DNA from: Saccoglossus kowalevskii
Lineage: Eukaryota; Hemichordata; Enteropneusta; Harrimaniidae
NCBI RefSeq assembly: GCF_000003605.2
Contig: NW_003121419.1
Location: 150,141 to 160,209 of the forward strand
DNA length: 10,069 bases
Direction: 5' to 3'
Both the position numbers and the translations under genes were made by a program. The stretch's first letter is position 1. Each line of letters starts with the position of its first letter. Shown piece after piece: positions 8,327 to 10,069 of the stretch. The notes beneath the pieces are model-generated. The model had not been told where the DNA came from and made no database searches. It saw nothing but the letters and a program-made list of their open reading frames with translations.

Positions 8327-8421
8327 CTTTAACAAGATGGACGTGTTTTTCTGTCTCTCTTACTGAGATATCTTGACTGTGACTAGTTCCTGTTACTACA
8401 TGTTGCTGTTCAGACATGTCC
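8327..8421 (-). CDS. PDZ-domain protein, exon 1 in this window (proposed start codon and first beta strand)
   Basis: The coding part starts at ATG 8417-8415 and reads MSEQQHVVTGTSHSQDIS, then VRETEKHVHLVK, before a donor AAAG|GTAAGA (8326-8321). HVHLVK (25-30) is the first beta strand of the PDZ domain completed by exons 2 and 3. About 24 mostly polar residues precede it, with no signal peptide, so a cytoplasmic protein is expected. The Met has a purine at -3 (GGGACATGT). The frame is open upstream only to a TAA at 8468-8466. An alternative is an internal exon beginning at 8421 after AATAAATAG, but that acceptor has no pyrimidine tract, so I prefer a first coding exon. The full product in this window is 114 residues and incomplete at its C-terminus. 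Confidence 0.75.
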
Positions 8422-8458
8422 CTATTTATTGGCTCCTTTGTTGACCTATGACATTCAT

Positions 8459-8466
8459 ATGCAAAT
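8459..8466 (-). promoter_or_regulatory. Octamer (ATTTGCAT) about 40 bp upstream of the proposed start codon
   Basis: On the minus strand ATTTGCAT is the classic POU-factor octamer. It lies within TATGCAAATTAGG (8458-8470, + strand), identical to the core of the AT-rich repeat at the right end of the window. A regulatory role is only a guess, since an octamer is easily found in AT-rich DNA. Confidence 0.2.
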
Positions 8467-8685
8467 TAGGCAGATTGTTATTTACTGCATGGAGTTCAGT
8501 GAATCCAGTTACTGGATGTGATCCAAAACTTGCATTGACTCAATCTAATATCAAAATAGCACATGCATATGAAGAAAGCTGACACAGGATAATGTTTGGT
8601 ATCATTCATTCATAGACTTTTGTACCAAGGTATTTTTTAATGACTACTTTTGACAATTTTTGTGACAGTCCATGACATGATATAT

Positions 8686-8880
8686 ACTGTAAATCACTTA
8701 TCCTTTAAAGAGACACATTTTATTAAATTTTGAAAAAAATCAAAATCGTGAATTTTTCTAGCTGTAAAAATAACTTTTTGAGTCCTAAGACATGAAGTGA
8801 AGGTTACTTTGACTTAACAAATACCATAGAATACTGAAATCATGAAAATTTCTATCAAAAAAAAATAAATAGTTTACAGT
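8686..8880. mobile_element. Possible MITE-like element with short inverted ends
   Basis: ACTGTAAA (8686-8693) is the exact inverse of TTTACAGT (8873-8880), 195 bp overall. Inside each end lie CCTTTAAAGAGACAC (left) and TCAAAAAAAAATAAATAG (right). An eight-base inverted pair is close to what chance allows, and no target duplication is clear. Confidence 0.15.
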
Positions 8881-9559
8881 GACCTTTAAACAACAAAATA
8901 AGTTATCCACAATTTAAATCATAACACTTATATAACAAATCTTATCCAACATGTGTAACATATGGAAGTAAAATATAACTTGATTCTTTGACATGAATAC
9001 ATGATGGTGAATACAAATAGAAACCTAGCACTAGAAATCCTATTACAGTGGATGACATACAATACTTCACTTGTACTTGTATGCAACTATTTTAGTACAC
9101 CAATAAGAATTTTAGAACTACCAGGTTATACGTGTGGTAAGAATTAGGACAGATTGGTTTCACATTTTCAAATTTAAAATCACAACCATCTTATGCTATA
9201 AAAATTAACATATTAAGTATGCTTGGAAATTTGTTCTAAAATTTGCTATCATAAATTAGTAACCACTTCAGATGTTATTTAATGTAGTCCATGAAACTAA
9301 ATGCTTAAATGGTTAAAATTTTGGATATTATTTGAAATATTTTTCTTATAAAAACATGTAACAAGTAAATTTTGCAGCTTAGCCTGATAAATAATTATAA
9401 ATCATTTCTGACATTAATTTGCATCATACATCCTCCATTTTGTGAATACTCAAAAATAACATTTACACAATTTTATACTGAACAGTGCAGATAAAGGTAG
9501 AATCAATTTAACAATCAAAGAAAGCTTAGAAAGAACTCCCGTGTGCTGAGAGTTTTGGA

Positions 9560-10069
9560 GACACATTAAAAATTAATTCAAAATTACTTATACTTGAGAT
9601 ATTGATGGAATAGCTGAAAACTAATTATGCAAATAAGGTAACTAATATGAACAGATTTAGGTGTAAAACTAATAAGGTCTGCACAATGTACCAAGTTTCA
9701 TTGGAATATGATTAGAACCAAAAAAAATATTAATTATTATGCTAATTAGAGAATTAATATGAACAGATTTTAACCCAAAATTAATCAGGCTGTCTATTGT
9801 CCTAGACCATTTATGTACCAAGTTTTATTCAAATGTGATGATCAATACTTGAGATATTAGTATTAATTAATTATGTTAATTAGGTGATTAAGAAGCATAA
9901 ATATTTACCAAAAACTAATATGGTGCATAGTCTTAGGTTCATTGAAATGTGATGGGTACTCTTTTAAAAGTTTCGTTGAAATCCAATGAGTGGTTTTTAG
10001 ACATCAGTGCAACAGCCATAGAACAGCAAAAAATTAACTAATTATGCAAATTAGGTAATTAATAGGCAA
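9560..10069 (+). repeat. Diverged tandem units of an AT-rich repeat family, running off the right edge
   Basis: Four related units begin near 9621, 9731, 9864 and 10035, preceded by the tail of another. Each opens with AATTATGCAAAT(T)AGGTAAT-like sequence, often followed by AATATGAACAGATTT. A middle block AATGTACCAAGTTTCATTG comes next (9685-9703; ATGTACCAAGTTTTATTC at 9814-9831; GGTTCATTGAAATGTGATGG at 9936-9955). Each closes with ACTTGAGATATT (9587 and 9847 areas). Unit lengths vary (about 111, 133 and 171 bp) through indels, so this is an old array or the internal repeats of a larger element. No ORF, terminal repeat or family name can be given. Confidence 0.65.

Larger units (their letters stand above)
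8422..9559. other. Upstream flank of the PDZ gene, AT-rich, no other gene seen
   Basis: This stretch would hold the 5' UTR or promoter if ATG 8417 is the true start. I see no convincing TATA-initiator arrangement and no coding segment on either strand. It contains one octamer motif (8459-8466), a possible short inverted-repeat element (8686-8880) and an inverted octamer at 9417-9424 (ATTTGCAT). The rest is AT-rich, low-information sequence. Confidence 0.5.

Overview
The window reads as nuclear DNA of an AT-rich animal, most likely a marine invertebrate. The grounds are GT-AG introns of 1.5-2 kb, a PDZ-domain gene in short exons, the 3' end of a non-LTR retrotransposon of the CR1/L2/jockey-like type, and two minisatellites. 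There is no operon structure, no ribosome-binding-site-led gene series, and no rRNA, tRNA or CRISPR that I can see. The species cannot be fixed from the sequence.

Left part (1-1690): two unrelated tandem arrays. The first (1-777, running off the left edge) has a 30-bp unit and carries an exact 120-bp higher-order duplication. The second (1174-1610) has a 28-bp unit and ends against a relic (about 1617-1688) of an AT-rich repeat family that also fills the right end of the window. The long open frames across the first array are by-products of a 30-bp period and are not genes. From 1691 to 2680 there is only a short 39-bp repeat (1821-1911).

Middle left (about 2680-3712): a 5'-truncated LINE on the + strand. 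It has an intact 293-codon reverse-transcriptase C-terminus, a short 3' UTR with AATAAA, and a (TTA)n tail. 3716-4604 is non-coding, with a small 28-bp repeat and one hairpin.

Right half (4605-8421): the main gene, on the minus strand. Three exons (8421-8327, 6841-6724, 4737-4605), each too short to stand out as an open frame, join in compatible phases into a 114-residue N-terminal segment with one complete PDZ domain. A canonical donor after the third exon shows that the gene continues leftwards, beyond anything I can identify. Its first intron holds a fibronectin-III-like fragment (7411-7286) in a phase that does not fit the PDZ gene.

Far right (about 9560-10069): diverged tandem units of an AT-rich repeat built around a TATGCAAATTAGG-type core, containing octamer (ATGCAAAT) motifs. 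The same core lies about 40 bp upstream of the proposed PDZ start codon. Nothing here looks like a new multi-gene system; the interest lies in the concealed split gene, the array architecture and the dispersed repeat family.
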